This document shows, one piece after another, positions 1-11,264 of a stretch of 64,000 nt of DNA. A model generated the notes under the pieces. It ran no database searches. It was not told the DNA's origin and saw nothing but the letters and a program-made list of their open reading frames with translations. This DNA comes from CAZHOV01 sp964534315 (GTDB lineage Bacteria > Bacteroidota > Bacteroidia > Chitinophagales > Saprospiraceae): the NCBI GenBank assembly GCA_964534315.1, contig CAZHOV010000008.1, positions 3,627-67,626 of the forward strand, written 5' to 3'. The translations under genes were made by a program, and so were the position numbers. Position 1 is the stretch's first letter. Each line of letters starts with the position of its first letter.

Positions 1-2027
1 GCAAGCAACATAAACAGGGTGAACAGAAACAGCGGTTTGGCATCTCTGGCTTTCTTGATTAAACCGATAATCCCTAGGATCACTACGCCAATAATGCCCA
101 GTAAAATCATCCATGGGAGCACTATCATAATGAGTTGAAATTTCTCTGAAACTACCTCAGTAAAAAATGGCATCACTGCGTATACAATAAGCAGTACGAA
201 TAGGATAAGGTAAGTGGTGAAACAAATCCGAAACAGATGGTACCCACGTTTGGAAAGCTGATGAAGGTTAATAAACGTTTCCACGTATTTTAACAGGCCT
301 ATATTGGCCGATAAAAAACCAAACACGCTAAAAAAGCTATAAAAATCCTGAGTCCACCTGAGCCCGGGGATACTAGGAACATACAATACAAATAAGCCGA
401 ATAAGGCTAACGAAAGGTAGAGGTAGATATCTTCCCGATTGATGAGAAAAAGAATCAGGAAATATAGAAACTGTATAAGTAAGACACCTGTCAACAGATT
501 TATTGTAGCATGAAAGGTATCGTTGCTGATAGCTACTATCGGAGAGTCCGTATGCAATAGTTCAAATTGGGGAGATCCGGAAATTACGTTAATGGAGCGC
601 GCCTGCAAACGCATATAAACAGTAATGCTGTCTGCTGCATAGACAGGCAACTGGAAAATGTTTTCGTGCGCATGAATTACTTTTTCCTTCACTCCCGAAC
701 CCGTAAGCTGTTTTTGGTAGACGCCGGATGCATCGGGAATAAAAATTTCGGCTCGCTTCCATTTTCTGGAAAGTGCAAAGTATTGTGGACCTGATCTTTT
801 GGGGTTGCCTACGATCTGCATTTTAGCCCAGTACAAAGGGAGGCCTTTGGTCAGTTGTGGTGCGTACTTAGGCGCTAATTGGTTCCATTGGCTCCGAATC
901 GTGCTTAGGTCATATTCACCCTGAGGGTCTTCGACAAATTGCAATGAGCTGTTGATGTGGAAAACCCGATTGAGGATGGGGACATTAGGGTGTTCGTGGG
1001 TAAACTCCGTGGGAATCCGGTAATAATGACCGAATTGACGAATGATACTTTCGTCCTTCCATAATAATTGAATAGGAGGTGGTTGCGATTGGGCCTCTTT
1101 ACTCAAACCTTCTAAGCGCAGGTAAACCATCATCGTTTTACCTTTCGGTAGGTCCAGGTAAAAGTCGTTGTTCGCACCGGGAAAGTCCTTTTCATTCGGC
1201 CGCAAAGCCAGGCCCAACTTTTTCCTGGCCCATCCGTCGGCATCATGGGCATAGTACAGGTCCACCTTGTCCCAACTCCAATCCCAACTCCGGTCCCAAC
1301 TCTGATCCCAACTCCGATCAGCAGCGGCCAGCGAAAAATAGTACCGGCCACTCTTTTCCGAACTACCCCTTACGCGCAAGGCAACCCAATACACCGCGTT
1401 TACATCAAGCCTGGCTTTTAACTGCCTAGGATAGGGGTTACTTCGAGCCGTAAATAAGTCATTGCCAACGGGTATGGTATGGTTATGGTCAAATTGAGTA
1501 GCAATAGGTCCGGAAGTAATCTCTTCAATAGTGTGAACCCCTTTTGCATCTTTTAATATTTTCAGCTCATCGTATATCACCCTGGCGGTATTTGGCACGT
1601 TGAGCATCTCCAGGTCAAAATCTTCCCCGAGCTGTAAGCCATAATTCGCAGCAAGTTCCTGATGCAGTTGATGGTAGTGATTGCGTTGCAGCGTATCGCC
1701 CAGATAATGATAGGCTTTAGACAATAATTTATAGGCATCTCTGATATTGACCGTATCCCTTTGCAGCTCCGCTTCCGCTAATACTTCCTTCGCCTGCTCA
1801 ACCGCCTGTTCGTAGGCTTCATTGGCAATCGCCTCACCAATCCGGTTGAGCGTTTGCATTCCTACTCCCACACCTTCCCGGAAAGCAGGGGCGGTGACCA
1901 TTGTATCTGTGGGCGTCGTGGACGGTTGGGGTGCTTGCGCAAAACCAAATTGTCCATGGAGAAGGAAAATCAGAATGATACAGTTTACTTGAATTGGTAG
2001 ATTCATCCTTTCGGTATTACTATTCAT
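1..2027 (-). CDS. 7TM-DISM sensor protein, C-terminus beyond window edge
   Basis: This open frame runs without a stop from ATG 2027 to the window edge, about 675 residues. It has a signal peptide (after a second possible start at 2006), an alpha-helical TPR-like stretch at about residues 60-130, then two extracellular beta-sandwich regions of the 7TMR-DISM extracellular type. A 7TM-DISM membrane domain with at least six hydrophobic helices starts near residue 490. The cytoplasmic output domain is off the window, so kinase, cyclase or LuxR-type output cannot be decided. Residues about 237-254 hold a run of four D-x-S-W units from a 12-bp tandem repeat (about 1265-1320). Such proteins sense carbohydrates or other periplasmic ligands. 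Frame continuity was checked at both ends. The family call rests on the architecture and is fairly sure; the ligand and output are unknown. Confidence 0.75.
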   Translation of the reverse strand, partial: MNSNTERMNLPIQVNCIILIFLLHGQFGFAQAPQPSTTPTDTMVTAPAFREGVGVGMQTLNRIGEAIANEAYEQAVEQAKEVLAEAELQRDTVNIRDAYKLLSKAYHYLGDTLQRNHYHQLHQELAANYGLQLGEDFDLEMLNVPNTARVIYDELKILKDAKGVHTIEEITSGPIATQFDHNHTIPVGNDLFTARSNPYPRQLKARLDVNAVYWVALRVRGSSEKSGRYYFSLAAADRSWDQSWDRSWDWSWDKVDLYYAHDADGWARKKLGLALRPNEKDFPGANNDFYLDLPKGKTMMVYLRLEGLSKEAQSQPPPIQLLWKDESIIRQFGHYYRIPTEFTHEHPNVPILNRVFHINSSLQFVEDPQGEYDLSTIRSQWNQLAPKYAPQLTKGLPLYWAKMQIVGNPKRSGPQYFALSRKWKRAEIFIPDASGVYQKQLTGSGVKEKVIHAHENIFQLPVYAADSITVYMRLQARSINVISGSPQFELLHTDSPIVAISNDTFHATINLLTGVLLIQFLYFLILFLINREDIYLYLSLALFGLFVLYVPSIPGLRWTQDFYSFFSVFGFLSANIGLLKYVETFINLHQLSKRGYHLFRICFTTYLILFVLLIVYAVMPFFTEVVSEKFQLIMIVLPWMILLGIIGVVILGIIGLIKKARDAKPLFLFTLFMLL

Positions 2028-2181
2028 TTTCTAATTTAGCTAATTTTTTTCTTAGCAAATAATTTTCGTCACCTCCGCTGGGAATGTGGACCCATACCTT
2101 TCTTTGCTCATTTAAAACTTCGGAGTCGATTGTATCAATCTTTCCGATAATGATGTCATTTTTTTGTGCAAAAAAACTTAA
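2020..2181 (-). pseudogene. N-terminal remnant of a secreted esterase (alpha/beta hydrolase)
   Basis: On the minus strand a frame closed by stops at both ends reads from a leftover signal-peptide end (SFFAQ) into IGKIDTIDSEVLNEQRK and VWVHIP. This is the conserved opening of Bacteroidota putative esterases of the IroE/esterase-D type (pattern G-x-x-x-x-I-x-S-x-x-L-x-E-x-R-x-x-W-V-x-x-P). There is no ATG, and after about 50 codons it ends at TAG 2022-2020, overlapping the first codons of the 7TM-DISM gene. The catalytic part is gone. It looks like debris of a deleted gene. Recognition is by motif only. Confidence 0.5.
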
Positions 2182-2184
2182 TTA

Positions 2185-2586
2185 GTAAGGCAAAAAAATT
2201 GGTATAAAAAATCTTTTTGAGTTCGGTCATTATTTCCTGCGTTCATTCCAGGTATTCAATCACTTAGTCTATAATGGCCGAACAGATTTATTATACAAGC
2301 AATTTTGATTTGCCGATTAACGACAAGAGGTTAAGTAATAAAATAAAGGTTATCCTTTTCATAATATATTTGTTTTGAGGTAGTTCCTCGGTTTATACTT
2401 CTTAGTAATATTGATGTAAAGTAAGCGGATTCTATGTTAAAAAGCCATTTAGGTTTATCCAGCGGTCTGCTTGATTATCTGGCGGTACCTATGAGTTTTA
2501 TCACAAGTTGGCTTAAACCTTCTAGGGGGAAGATTTTGTTGAAAGTCTCTGGATCTTGAAAAGTAAATTTTCGCTATCAAAGGGTA
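2185..2586. other. AT-rich spacer between kinase and 7TM-DISM genes
   Basis: Apart from the paired repeats at 2455-2486 I see no gene, RNA or clear terminator here. A 34-codon plus-strand frame starting near 2274 has no recognisable similarity and was not called. The length of the spacer upstream of the 7TM-DISM gene is consistent with loss of the esterase gene whose N-terminus survives at 2020-2181. Confidence 0.5.
2455..2486. promoter_or_regulatory. Paired 12-bp direct repeats, LytTR-like operator (copy 1)
   Basis: TTATCCAGCGGT (2455-2466) and TTATCTGGCGGT (2475-2486) are direct repeats with start-to-start spacing of 20 bp. The complement, ACCGCYRGATAA, resembles the LytTR site pattern (about A-C-C-G-T-T-N-R-T in two copies near 21 bp apart). 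The same arrangement recurs at 5780-5811 beside a LytTR regulator gene. The site is 5' of the minus-strand 7TM-DISM gene (about 430 bp from its ATG) and 3' of the histidine kinase gene. Regulator assignment is inference. Confidence 0.5.
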
Positions 2587-5187
<2,601 letters not shown>

Positions 5188-5216
5188 GTTTTTTTCTTGA
5201 TTTTTGTAAGAGAAAC

Positions 5217-5705
5217 TTACCTGCCGACGGTTCCTGAAGATACTACACTAAATTCATACTTGTGCAGTGTAGAATAGTAAGTAACTTCTTGCTTTAGGCA
5301 TATGGGCTTTATTTTTGCAAGTATTTCCTGGTCAATATCCTTCAAAATGATTTCGCCGTCCGACTCCAATTTGCCTCCGTATATAGAAATACCTTCGCTG
5401 TAGGTATATGCTCCATCTATTGTCAATTGACCTGTGCGTGCCACATACAAAGAACCACCTGCTTGTATTTCTACCCAGGCTGCCCGGGCTTCTCCTTCGA
5501 TCATTGGCTGTGCAAAATGTCCGTTGAACTCAGTCGGGATAACAACCCGGTCATTTTCATTAGGTATACGGTGAGCATCCCAATTACGAGCTTCGTTCCA
5601 TGCCGTTTCCTTGCCAGGTGTACCTCCCTTCCAGGTAATGGTATTTTGTGCGGCCAATACAAATGTAGTAAAAACAGTAAGGAAGATGATCAATAGATTT
5701 TTCAT
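5217..5705 (-). CDS. Small exported protein with beta-solenoid-like repeats
   Basis: 162 residues with a signal peptide (about 1-19, cleaved near AAQNTI). The mature part begins W-K-G-G and carries NWDAHRIPNENDRVVIP, a pattern often seen at the start of parallel beta-helix segments in Bacteroidota surface proteins (NW-x-x-x-x-x-P-x-x-x-D-x-V-x-I-P). Later segments (AGGSLYV, TGQLTIDG, GGKLESDGEI) look like beta-helix rungs. There is no T9SS tail and no catalytic motif. It is the first gene of a probable operon with the histidine kinase 29 bp downstream, suggesting a periplasmic or surface partner of the sensor. Its start is 75 bp from the LytTR-like repeats at 5780-5811. Function is unknown. 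Confidence 0.75.
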   Translation of the reverse strand: MKNLLIIFLTVFTTFVLAAQNTITWKGGTPGKETAWNEARNWDAHRIPNENDRVVIPTEFNGHFAQPMIEGEARAAWVEIQAGGSLYVARTGQLTIDGAYTYSEGISIYGGKLESDGEIILKDIDQEILAKIKPICLKQEVTYYSTLHKYEFSVVSSGTVGR

Positions 5706-5779
5706 TGGTTATTTTTTATAATTTGCGAATAATTGATAGGACAAATAAATATATTATACGCACGTCAGGCAAGTAATGC

Positions 5780-5811
5780 TTATCTAGTGGTTGGTTCGAT
5801 TATCTAGCGGT
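5780..5811. promoter_or_regulatory. Paired 12-bp direct repeats, LytTR-like operator (copy 2)
   Basis: TTATCTAGTGGT (5780-5791) and TTATCTAGCGGT (5800-5811) are direct repeats 20 bp apart, matching the pair at 2455-2486 at nearly every position including the TT-x-GA just before the second unit. The site lies in the divergent spacer between the minus-strand exported-protein/kinase operon (start 5705) and the plus-strand LytTR regulator (ATG 5884), where an autoregulatory operator is expected. Binding by the LytTR protein is inferred. Confidence 0.55.
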
Positions 5812-5883
5812 ATATAATTCCGTAATTTCACCCCGATTATTAATATAGTGTCTTTTAATCAATACCAGGAAATAAAACAATCC

Positions 5884-6633
5884 ATGAAACTGCGAAGCTT
5901 ATTAGTAGATGATAATCCTTTAAATATTGAAATGCTGTATGATCTGCTTCTTGACCTGGATAAGCAGGTTGAAGTGGTTGGAAAAGCAAGAAGTGGCACA
6001 GAAGCATTGAATATGATCGAGTCAGTAAAGCCTGACCTCGTTTTTTTAGACGTAGAAATGCCTGATATGAATGGGTTTGAAGTGTTGGCATCTTTAGACA
6101 CCATCGACTTTAAAACCATCTTTGTCACGGCGCATAGTCACTATGCTATTCAGGCGATTCGTTTTAATGCATTGGATTATATCGTAAAACCCATCAATCC
6201 AAAAGAACTTTATCAGGCTATTCGCCGATACCCTTTAAATGGGGATGTTTCGGTTCATCAGGATCAGATCAAAACAGCTTTAAACAACTTCCGGGAAAAG
6301 GATCTGCTCGACCAGGTTCTTTATTTACCCACACAGGAAGGCGGGCTAAAAATGGTATTGCGGGATATCGTTCGAGTGGAGGGGGATCGCAATTATAGCA
6401 CGTTTTATTTAGCAAATGGCAAGACCAAAATCTCCTCCAAGACCCTTGGCCATTTTGAAGAAATTCTTTCAGATAAAGGCTTCTTCAGGTGCCATCGTTC
6501 TTTTATTGTGAATCATTATCACATTGAGAAAATTCAAAAGGATTGCTTCTTGCTGAAAGATGAAAACGAAATTCCTATTTCAAGGCGGAGGAAAACAAAG
6601 GCTAAGGAGTGGTTTTTAGAGTTTGCCTATTAA
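5884..6633 (+). CDS. LytTR family response regulator
   Basis: 249 residues from ATG 5884, preceded by AGGA about 14 bases upstream; a GTG at 5848 in the same frame would add 12 residues with no family support. The receiver domain (about 1-120) has D9/D10, acceptor D56 in LVFLDVEMPD, and the conserved Lys in DYIVKPI. The LytTR DNA-binding domain (about 145-249) has the typical ending IPISRRRKTKAKEWF. It should bind tandem direct repeats about two helical turns apart, and such repeats occur at 5780-5811, just upstream. It is divergent from the kinase operon. KefB follows after 53 bp and may be cotranscribed. Confidence 0.9.
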   Translation: MKLRSLLVDDNPLNIEMLYDLLLDLDKQVEVVGKARSGTEALNMIESVKPDLVFLDVEMPDMNGFEVLASLDTIDFKTIFVTAHSHYAIQAIRFNALDYIVKPINPKELYQAIRRYPLNGDVSVHQDQIKTALNNFREKDLLDQVLYLPTQEGGLKMVLRDIVRVEGDRNYSTFYLANGKTKISSKTLGHFEEILSDKGFFRCHRSFIVNHYHIEKIQKDCFLLKDENEIPISRRRKTKAKEWFLEFAY

Positions 6634-6686
6634 CAGAAGTCAATTGACGGGGCAATATTTGAAAAGACAAAAAAAGGCAACTAATT

Positions 6687-8672
6687 ATGCATTTACCATT
6701 ATTACAAGATTTTTTAATCCTGTTAGGGTTTTCCGTAGTAGTCGTTTTTGTCCTTCAACGATTAAAACTACCATCCATCCTGGGTTTTTTGCTCACCGGG
6801 GTTTTGATTGGCCCTTTTGGACTCGGGCTTGTACACGAATCCGAAGAAATTGAGATTATTTCGGAAATGGGGGTCATCTTATTGTTGTTCGTTATCGGGA
6901 TGGAGTTGTCTATCAAACATCTGCTGTCTATAAGAAATACGGTTTTTATTGGTGGCACCATACAGGTTGGACTGACGGTTTTGGTTGCTGGGCTAATCTA
7001 TTATTTACTCGGTAAAGGATGGGATGAAGCGCTGTTTGTGGGGTTTTTGTTTTCCCTCTCTAGTACTGCCGTCGTTTTAAAGGTATTCCAGGACAGAAAC
7101 GAAATATCGGCTCCTCATGGACGAAATGCCCTTGCCATCCTCATTTTTCAGGATATTATCGTAGTACCTATGATGTTGTTCACTCCCATCATTGCCGGGC
7201 AGACGGATAATGTTCTGAATAGCGTACTCATGCTATTGCTCAAAACAACTGTAGTCATTGTCATTACCATGGTAAGTGCGAGGTATTTGGTGCCCAGATT
7301 GATGCATGTTATTGCCAAGACGGGCAGTAAAGAATTATTTTTAATTACCACCATTACTATTTGTTTCGCAGTAGCCTTTCTTACTTCTGAGGCAGGACTT
7401 TCACTGGCGCTTGGTGCATTTCTGGCTGGGTTGATTATTTCCGAATCGGAGTACAGCCATCAGGCTACCAGCATCATACTTCCCTTTCGGGAATTATTCA
7501 CCAGTTTCTTTTTCATATCTGTGGGTATGCTATTGAACCTTCAATTTTTTGGTGAACACATTTTGGTGATAACGCTTATTGTAGTAGGGGTGTTTTTTAT
7601 AAAATCAATAATTGCTTCTTTGGCGGTAGCCGTATTGAAGTATCCTCCTCGTACTTTCCTGCTTACCGGGCTTGCCTTGTTTCAGGTGGGCGAATTTGCG
7701 TTTATCCTCTCCAAAGTTGGCATTCAATACGGCCTCTTAAATGCAGAAACCAATCAGTATTTTTTGGCCGTATCTATCATTTCTATGCTGCTTACACCTT
7801 TTGTCATTATTTTCTCTGAAAATATTGCCTTCGGAATGATGCGCTTGAAGCCTATGAAAGCCATGGATAAAAAGATGACAGGAGCAACAGAGGAATCAAA
7901 TCAGGTATTTGCGGAGGAGCTGGACAATCACCTGGTGATCATCGGTTATGGTATCAATGGTAGTAATCTTGCGAAGGCGGCGGCATTCAGTAAGATCCCT
8001 TATGCTATCATCGAACTCAACGCCGAGGTAGTGAAAAAGGAACGCAAAAAAGGAATTCCCATTATCTATGGAGATGCGACTCAGGATCATATGCTGGATA
8101 TCGTTAAACTTTCGAAAGCCAGGGTAGTCGTCATTGCCATTTCTGACCCTAATGCAACAAAAGTCATTATTAAAAATATCCGCGCTATCAGCCAATCCGT
8201 TCATATGGTAGTTCGAACAAGATTTATCAATGAAATTTCTGAACTTATCGCCCTGGGTGCTGATGATGTGATCCCCGAAGAGTTTGAGACTTCTATCGAA
8301 ATTTTCTCCAGGACACTCCATAATTTCCTCATTCCCGAAGACGATATTGAATATTTTATTGAAATAATACGGTCCGATAATTACAGGTTGTTTCAAAATA
8401 AGAAAAGTACTCCGAGAACATTCAAGCCTACTAATTTCCCAGCCTTCAATATTTCTAGCTTGAAGGTGAAAACAGATAACGGAGGAATCGTTGGTAGAAC
8501 CGTGAACGAACTAGATATAAGAAACCGCTTTGGTGTAAACATACTGGGCATAATGAGAGGAGAAGAACTAATCAGTAATATCAGACCCGATGAAAGGATT
8601 CTCAAACGAGACATCCTCTATGTTATGGGCAGCAAAACAAGCATCAATAAATTTAGAAAATCAATTGATTGA
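6687..8672 (+). CDS. KefB-type monovalent cation:proton antiporter (CPA2)
   Basis: 661 residues. Residues about 1-380 form the Na+/H+ exchanger membrane domain with some twelve hydrophobic helices. Then comes a TrkA-N (RCK-N) Rossmann domain beginning HLVIIGYGINGSNLAK (about 410-530) and a TrkA-C domain (about 575-660). The protein should exchange K+ or Na+ for protons across the inner membrane under nucleotide control of the RCK part. Length and domain order match the KefB/CPA2 family. The start at 6687 is 53 bp after the LytTR gene, so cotranscription is possible. Substrate ion cannot be told from sequence. Confidence 0.9.
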   Translation: MHLPLLQDFLILLGFSVVVVFVLQRLKLPSILGFLLTGVLIGPFGLGLVHESEEIEIISEMGVILLLFVIGMELSIKHLLSIRNTVFIGGTIQVGLTVLVAGLIYYLLGKGWDEALFVGFLFSLSSTAVVLKVFQDRNEISAPHGRNALAILIFQDIIVVPMMLFTPIIAGQTDNVLNSVLMLLLKTTVVIVITMVSARYLVPRLMHVIAKTGSKELFLITTITICFAVAFLTSEAGLSLALGAFLAGLIISESEYSHQATSIILPFRELFTSFFFISVGMLLNLQFFGEHILVITLIVVGVFFIKSIIASLAVAVLKYPPRTFLLTGLALFQVGEFAFILSKVGIQYGLLNAETNQYFLAVSIISMLLTPFVIIFSENIAFGMMRLKPMKAMDKKMTGATEESNQVFAEELDNHLVIIGYGINGSNLAKAAAFSKIPYAIIELNAEVVKKERKKGIPIIYGDATQDHMLDIVKLSKARVVVIAISDPNATKVIIKNIRAISQSVHMVVRTRFINEISELIALGADDVIPEEFETSIEIFSRTLHNFLIPEDDIEYFIEIIRSDNYRLFQNKKSTPRTFKPTNFPAFNISSLKVKTDNGGIVGRTVNELDIRNRFGVNILGIMRGEELISNIRPDERILKRDILYVMGSKTSINKFRKSID

Positions 8673-8673
8673 A

Positions 8674-8775
8674 GAAGCCTATAGCGCCATTTTTTTGCTA
8701 ATGGTTTCCATCCCGAGTATTATTGGTGAGCTGTCATTAGCTATCTGGCTGCTTGTTAAGGGAGGAAAAGAGTGA
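8674..8775 (+). pseudogene. C-terminal remnant of a DUF4386 membrane protein
   Basis: Directly after the antiporter stop, in another frame, the sequence reads EEAYSAIFLLMVSIPSIIGE then LSLAIWLLVKGGKE and stops at TGA 8773-8775. This resembles the last membrane helix and tail of DUF4386 proteins (pattern P-x-x-I-G-E-x-x-x-x-x-W-L-L-x-K-G). No start or upstream part exists, so it is gene debris. The family call is from memory of the tail motif and is moderate. Confidence 0.42.
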
Positions 8776-8850
8776 AAAGAAACATCCTAAAACCAACAAA
8801 AATCACCTTTCCAAGCTTAGTTTATTCCTCAAAAAAACGTAACTTACTGG

Positions 8851-8950
8851 NNNNNNNNNNNNNNNNNNNNNNNNNNNNNNNNNNNNNNNNNNNNNNNNNN
8901 NNNNNNNNNNNNNNNNNNNNNNNNNNNNNNNNNNNNNNNNNNNNNNNNNN
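8851..8950. other. Assembly gap (100 N)
   Basis: Exactly 100 N bases, the conventional placeholder for a gap of unknown size. It directly abuts the AAACCTGG tandem repeat, so the assembler probably failed inside a longer array. Any reading frame across it is meaningless. Confidence 0.98.
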
Positions 8951-9013
8951 AAACCTGGAAACCTGGAAACCTGGAAACCTGGAAACCTGGAAACCTGGAA
9001 ACCTGGAAACCTG
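8951..9013. repeat. AAACCTGG 8-bp tandem repeat, 7.9 copies
   Basis: 63 bases made of perfect copies of AAACCTGG, beginning at the gap edge and ending at ACCTG before CCCTCTCC. Real copy number is probably larger because the gap cuts the array. It lies in the spacer between the antiporter and malic enzyme, about 95 bp before the malic enzyme ATG. It is not a CRISPR array, as there are no spacers. Confidence 0.95.
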
Positions 9014-9107
9014 CCCTCTCCCTTTGGTGAAATGCTAAAAATAGGTGTGCCACTTTTTAAAAGTTGACAGCCAATTAAATCATTATTTCACTCAATCTAA
9101 ATCAATC

Positions 9108-10820
9108 ATGGCCATGTCAAATAATCCGGATTCCCTCCAAAAAGAGACGTCTAAAAACAATCAAATTTTGCCATCTGAACAACGGAAAATAGCCGTTCCC
9201 CACGAACGCGGGGTCAAATTATTACATAATCCAGTGTATAATAAAGGTACTGCCTTTACCGAGGAGGAACGAAAGACTTTTGGGCTGAGCGGCTTACTGC
9301 CACCAAGAGTCATCTCACAAGATCTTCAGGCAGACCGGATCATGGAAAACCTCCGTAAAAAGCCCAACGATCTGGAAAAATACAACTTCATGGTAGCGTT
9401 GCAGGACCGGAATGAAAATCTGTTTTATTACGTTCTGCGGAGGCATCTCCATGAATTAATGCCCATTATCTACACGCCAACAGTTGGGAAGGCGTGTCAA
9501 CTTTTTGGTCATATTTACCGAAAACCCAGGGGCCTATACCTCTCCATAGAACAAAAGGGACACCTCAAAGAAATTTTGCTTAACTGGCCTCACAAGGATG
9601 TTAAAGTGATTGTCGTAACAGATGGAGGTAGAATTCTCGGCCTTGGAGACCTGGGAGTAAATGGTATGGGAATTCCCATTGGAAAGCTTGCCTTGTACAC
9701 TGCTTGTGCGGGAATCGATCCTACCAACTGCTTGCCGATAACAGTGGATGTCGGAACCAATAACGAGGACTTGCTGGCAGATCCCCTCTATCTTGGACAC
9801 AACCACGAGCGGATCACCGGTGAGCGGTACGAAGCACTTTTTGATGAATTTGTTTCGGCTGTTCAGGAGGTTTTCCCCGATGCCGTCATCCAATTTGAAG
9901 ACTTTGCTACCCAAAATGCGTTTAAATTATTGAAACGATATCGGGAAAAAGCTCCTATTTTTAATGATGATATCCAGGGGACGGCCAGCGTAGCTCTTGC
10001 CGGATTACTTGGTGCTTTGAGGATTACCAATCAGAATATCAAAGACCAAAAAGTCTTGTTCCTGGGTGCCGGAGAGGCCGGGATTGGGATCGGGACTATG
10101 ATTTCCAAGGCTATGACAGAAGCGGGGTTGTCTGAAGAAGAGGCTAAAAAGAATAACTGGTTTATGGATTCTAAAGGGTTGGTTTGTGCTGAACGCAAAG
10201 ATTTAGCTCCTCATAAGTTGAAATTTGCACATGACCATGCCTTTATACAAGATTTTGTAGAAGCTATTCGGGAGTTAAAACCCACTGCGATCATTGGTGT
10301 CAGCGGTCAAGGACGGAAGTTTACGGAAGAAATCGTCCGGCTGATGTCAACAATAAACGATCGCCCTATCATATTTGCCCTTTCCAACCCAACCTCCAAA
10401 TCAGAATGTACGGCAGAAGAGGCCTACAAGTGGAGTAACGGGAAAGCTATTTTTGCCAGCGGAAGCCCATTTGATCCTGTAGAATTTAAGGGCAGGAAAA
10501 TTATTCCGGGCCAGGGAAATAATGTTTATATCTTTCCCGGTGTTGGTTTAGGTTTATCTTATTGTAAATCCAAAATGGTTACAGACAGCATGTTTTTTAC
10601 TGCAGCCAAGTCACTTGCTTCTATGGTAACAGATGAGGATTTGGCCAACGGTACGGTTTATCCTTCTGTCGATAGAATTCGGGAGGTCAGTGCACAAATA
10701 GCTATTGCAATAACAAAGGTAGCCGTAGAGGAAGGATTGGTGCAAGGTCATTATTTGATGGATGTAGAAGAAAATATTAAACATTCTATGTACCAGCCTG
10801 ATTATGCAAATTATTTGTAG
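9108..10820 (+). CDS. maeA: Malic enzyme (NAD-type, oxaloacetate-decarboxylating)
   Basis: 570 residues from ATG 9108; the frame is open further upstream but the family starts near here. It converts L-malate to pyruvate and CO2 with reduction of NAD(P). Signatures seen: the N-terminal malic domain with YTPTVGKACQLFGHIYR and the active-site Lys region; GGRILGLGDLGVNGMGIPIGK (dinucleotide-independent core); the metal-binding FEDFATQNAFKLL with IFNDDIQGTASV; the Rossmann motif LGAGEAGIGIG; and FALSNPTSKSEC. The long single-domain form resembles the NAD-dependent MaeA/SfcA and eukaryotic enzymes rather than MaeB. It is a stand-alone gene with the gap and tandem repeat upstream. Cofactor preference is not certain. 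Confidence 0.95.
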   Translation: MAMSNNPDSLQKETSKNNQILPSEQRKIAVPHERGVKLLHNPVYNKGTAFTEEERKTFGLSGLLPPRVISQDLQADRIMENLRKKPNDLEKYNFMVALQDRNENLFYYVLRRHLHELMPIIYTPTVGKACQLFGHIYRKPRGLYLSIEQKGHLKEILLNWPHKDVKVIVVTDGGRILGLGDLGVNGMGIPIGKLALYTACAGIDPTNCLPITVDVGTNNEDLLADPLYLGHNHERITGERYEALFDEFVSAVQEVFPDAVIQFEDFATQNAFKLLKRYREKAPIFNDDIQGTASVALAGLLGALRITNQNIKDQKVLFLGAGEAGIGIGTMISKAMTEAGLSEEEAKKNNWFMDSKGLVCAERKDLAPHKLKFAHDHAFIQDFVEAIRELKPTAIIGVSGQGRKFTEEIVRLMSTINDRPIIFALSNPTSKSECTAEEAYKWSNGKAIFASGSPFDPVEFKGRKIIPGQGNNVYIFPGVGLGLSYCKSKMVTDSMFFTAAKSLASMVTDEDLANGTVYPSVDRIREVSAQIAIAITKVAVEEGLVQGHYLMDVEENIKHSMYQPDYANYL

Positions 10821-10936
10821 GGAGAAAAATAATAAGGAGTAAGCATCTATGTCAAGTTTCAATTCTTAAAGGAATACCAATTTATTTAGTATTGACGTAA
10901 GGTTCGGATAGTTACCTTTTGATCATCAATGGTTTT

Positions 10937-11168
10937 AAATAACTTGAGGTTCGGGCGTTTGCATTTGACAATCAATTTTTTAAAAATTATTTCTCTTGCC
11001 AACGCTCGCCTTTTGTTCCTAAAAGCCTGTCTACCAAAGGTAGAGAGGGCCAACGCTCCAGTTTTTAGGTGCGGGCTGATTTCCCCTACCTTCAGTAGGC
11101 AGGCTTTCAGGGATAAAGGGAGCGGGAGCGGCTTTTCTATTTTATTGAAGTCGAACCTAACGTTATTT
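10937..11168 (+). repeat. MITE-like element, copy A (long form)
   Basis: Ends are imperfect inverted repeats: AAATAACTTGAGGTTCG (10937-10953) and the reverse complement of AAATAACGTTAGGTTCG (11152-11168), 15 of 17 matching. The inside, including TCTCTTGCCAACGC and GGGAGCGGGAG, matches the element at 52524-52662 in opposite orientation. Copy A carries extra DNA bounded by its own inverted repeat, AAAGCCTGTCTAC (11022-11034) and GTAGGCAGGCTTT (11095-11107). It has no coding capacity and lies in the 444-bp spacer between malic enzyme and perR. Confidence 0.75.
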
Positions 11169-11191
11169 AACTATATTTTCCTTTCCTCTGT

Positions 11192-11222
11192 TTTGGCGTT
11201 TCAAGAAGAATTATTACATTTG
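11192..11222 (+). promoter_or_regulatory. Bacteroidota promoter of perR-katG
   Basis: TTTG at 11192-11195, 19 bases, then TACATTTG at 11215-11222: an exact match to the Bacteroidota sigma-ABfr consensus TTTG-N19-TAnnTTTG. Transcription would begin around 11228-11231, just ahead of the palindrome at 11237-11249. Confidence 0.75.
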
Positions 11223-11236
11223 GATCAATCTTAAAA

Positions 11237-11249
11237 GAGAATCATTCTC
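11237..11249. promoter_or_regulatory. PerR/Fur-type palindromic operator
   Basis: GAGAATCATTCTC is a perfect 13-bp palindrome (6-1-6), similar to the Fur/PerR half-site pattern GATAAT-N-ATTATC. It sits just downstream of the expected transcription start and 16 bp before the perR ATG, so binding would block the perR-katG transcript. Autoregulation is inferred from position. Confidence 0.6.
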
Positions 11250-11264
11250 ATCTAATATTTAATC

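Noticed and set aside
5848..5883. GTG start for the LytTR regulator
   Set aside because: The added residues have no family similarity; ATG 5884 begins the receiver domain directly and has a purine-rich stretch upstream.
8951..9013. CRISPR-like array
   Set aside because: The 8-bp units are contiguous with no spacers and no cas genes are near.
8772..9038. Reading frames spanning the N gap
   Set aside because: They consist of unknown bases plus translated tandem repeat and cannot be real evidence for a gene.
10929..11234. 101-codon plus-strand frame upstream of perR
   Set aside because: It is the translated MITE-like repeat; the same repeat gives a similar spurious frame near 52368-52655.
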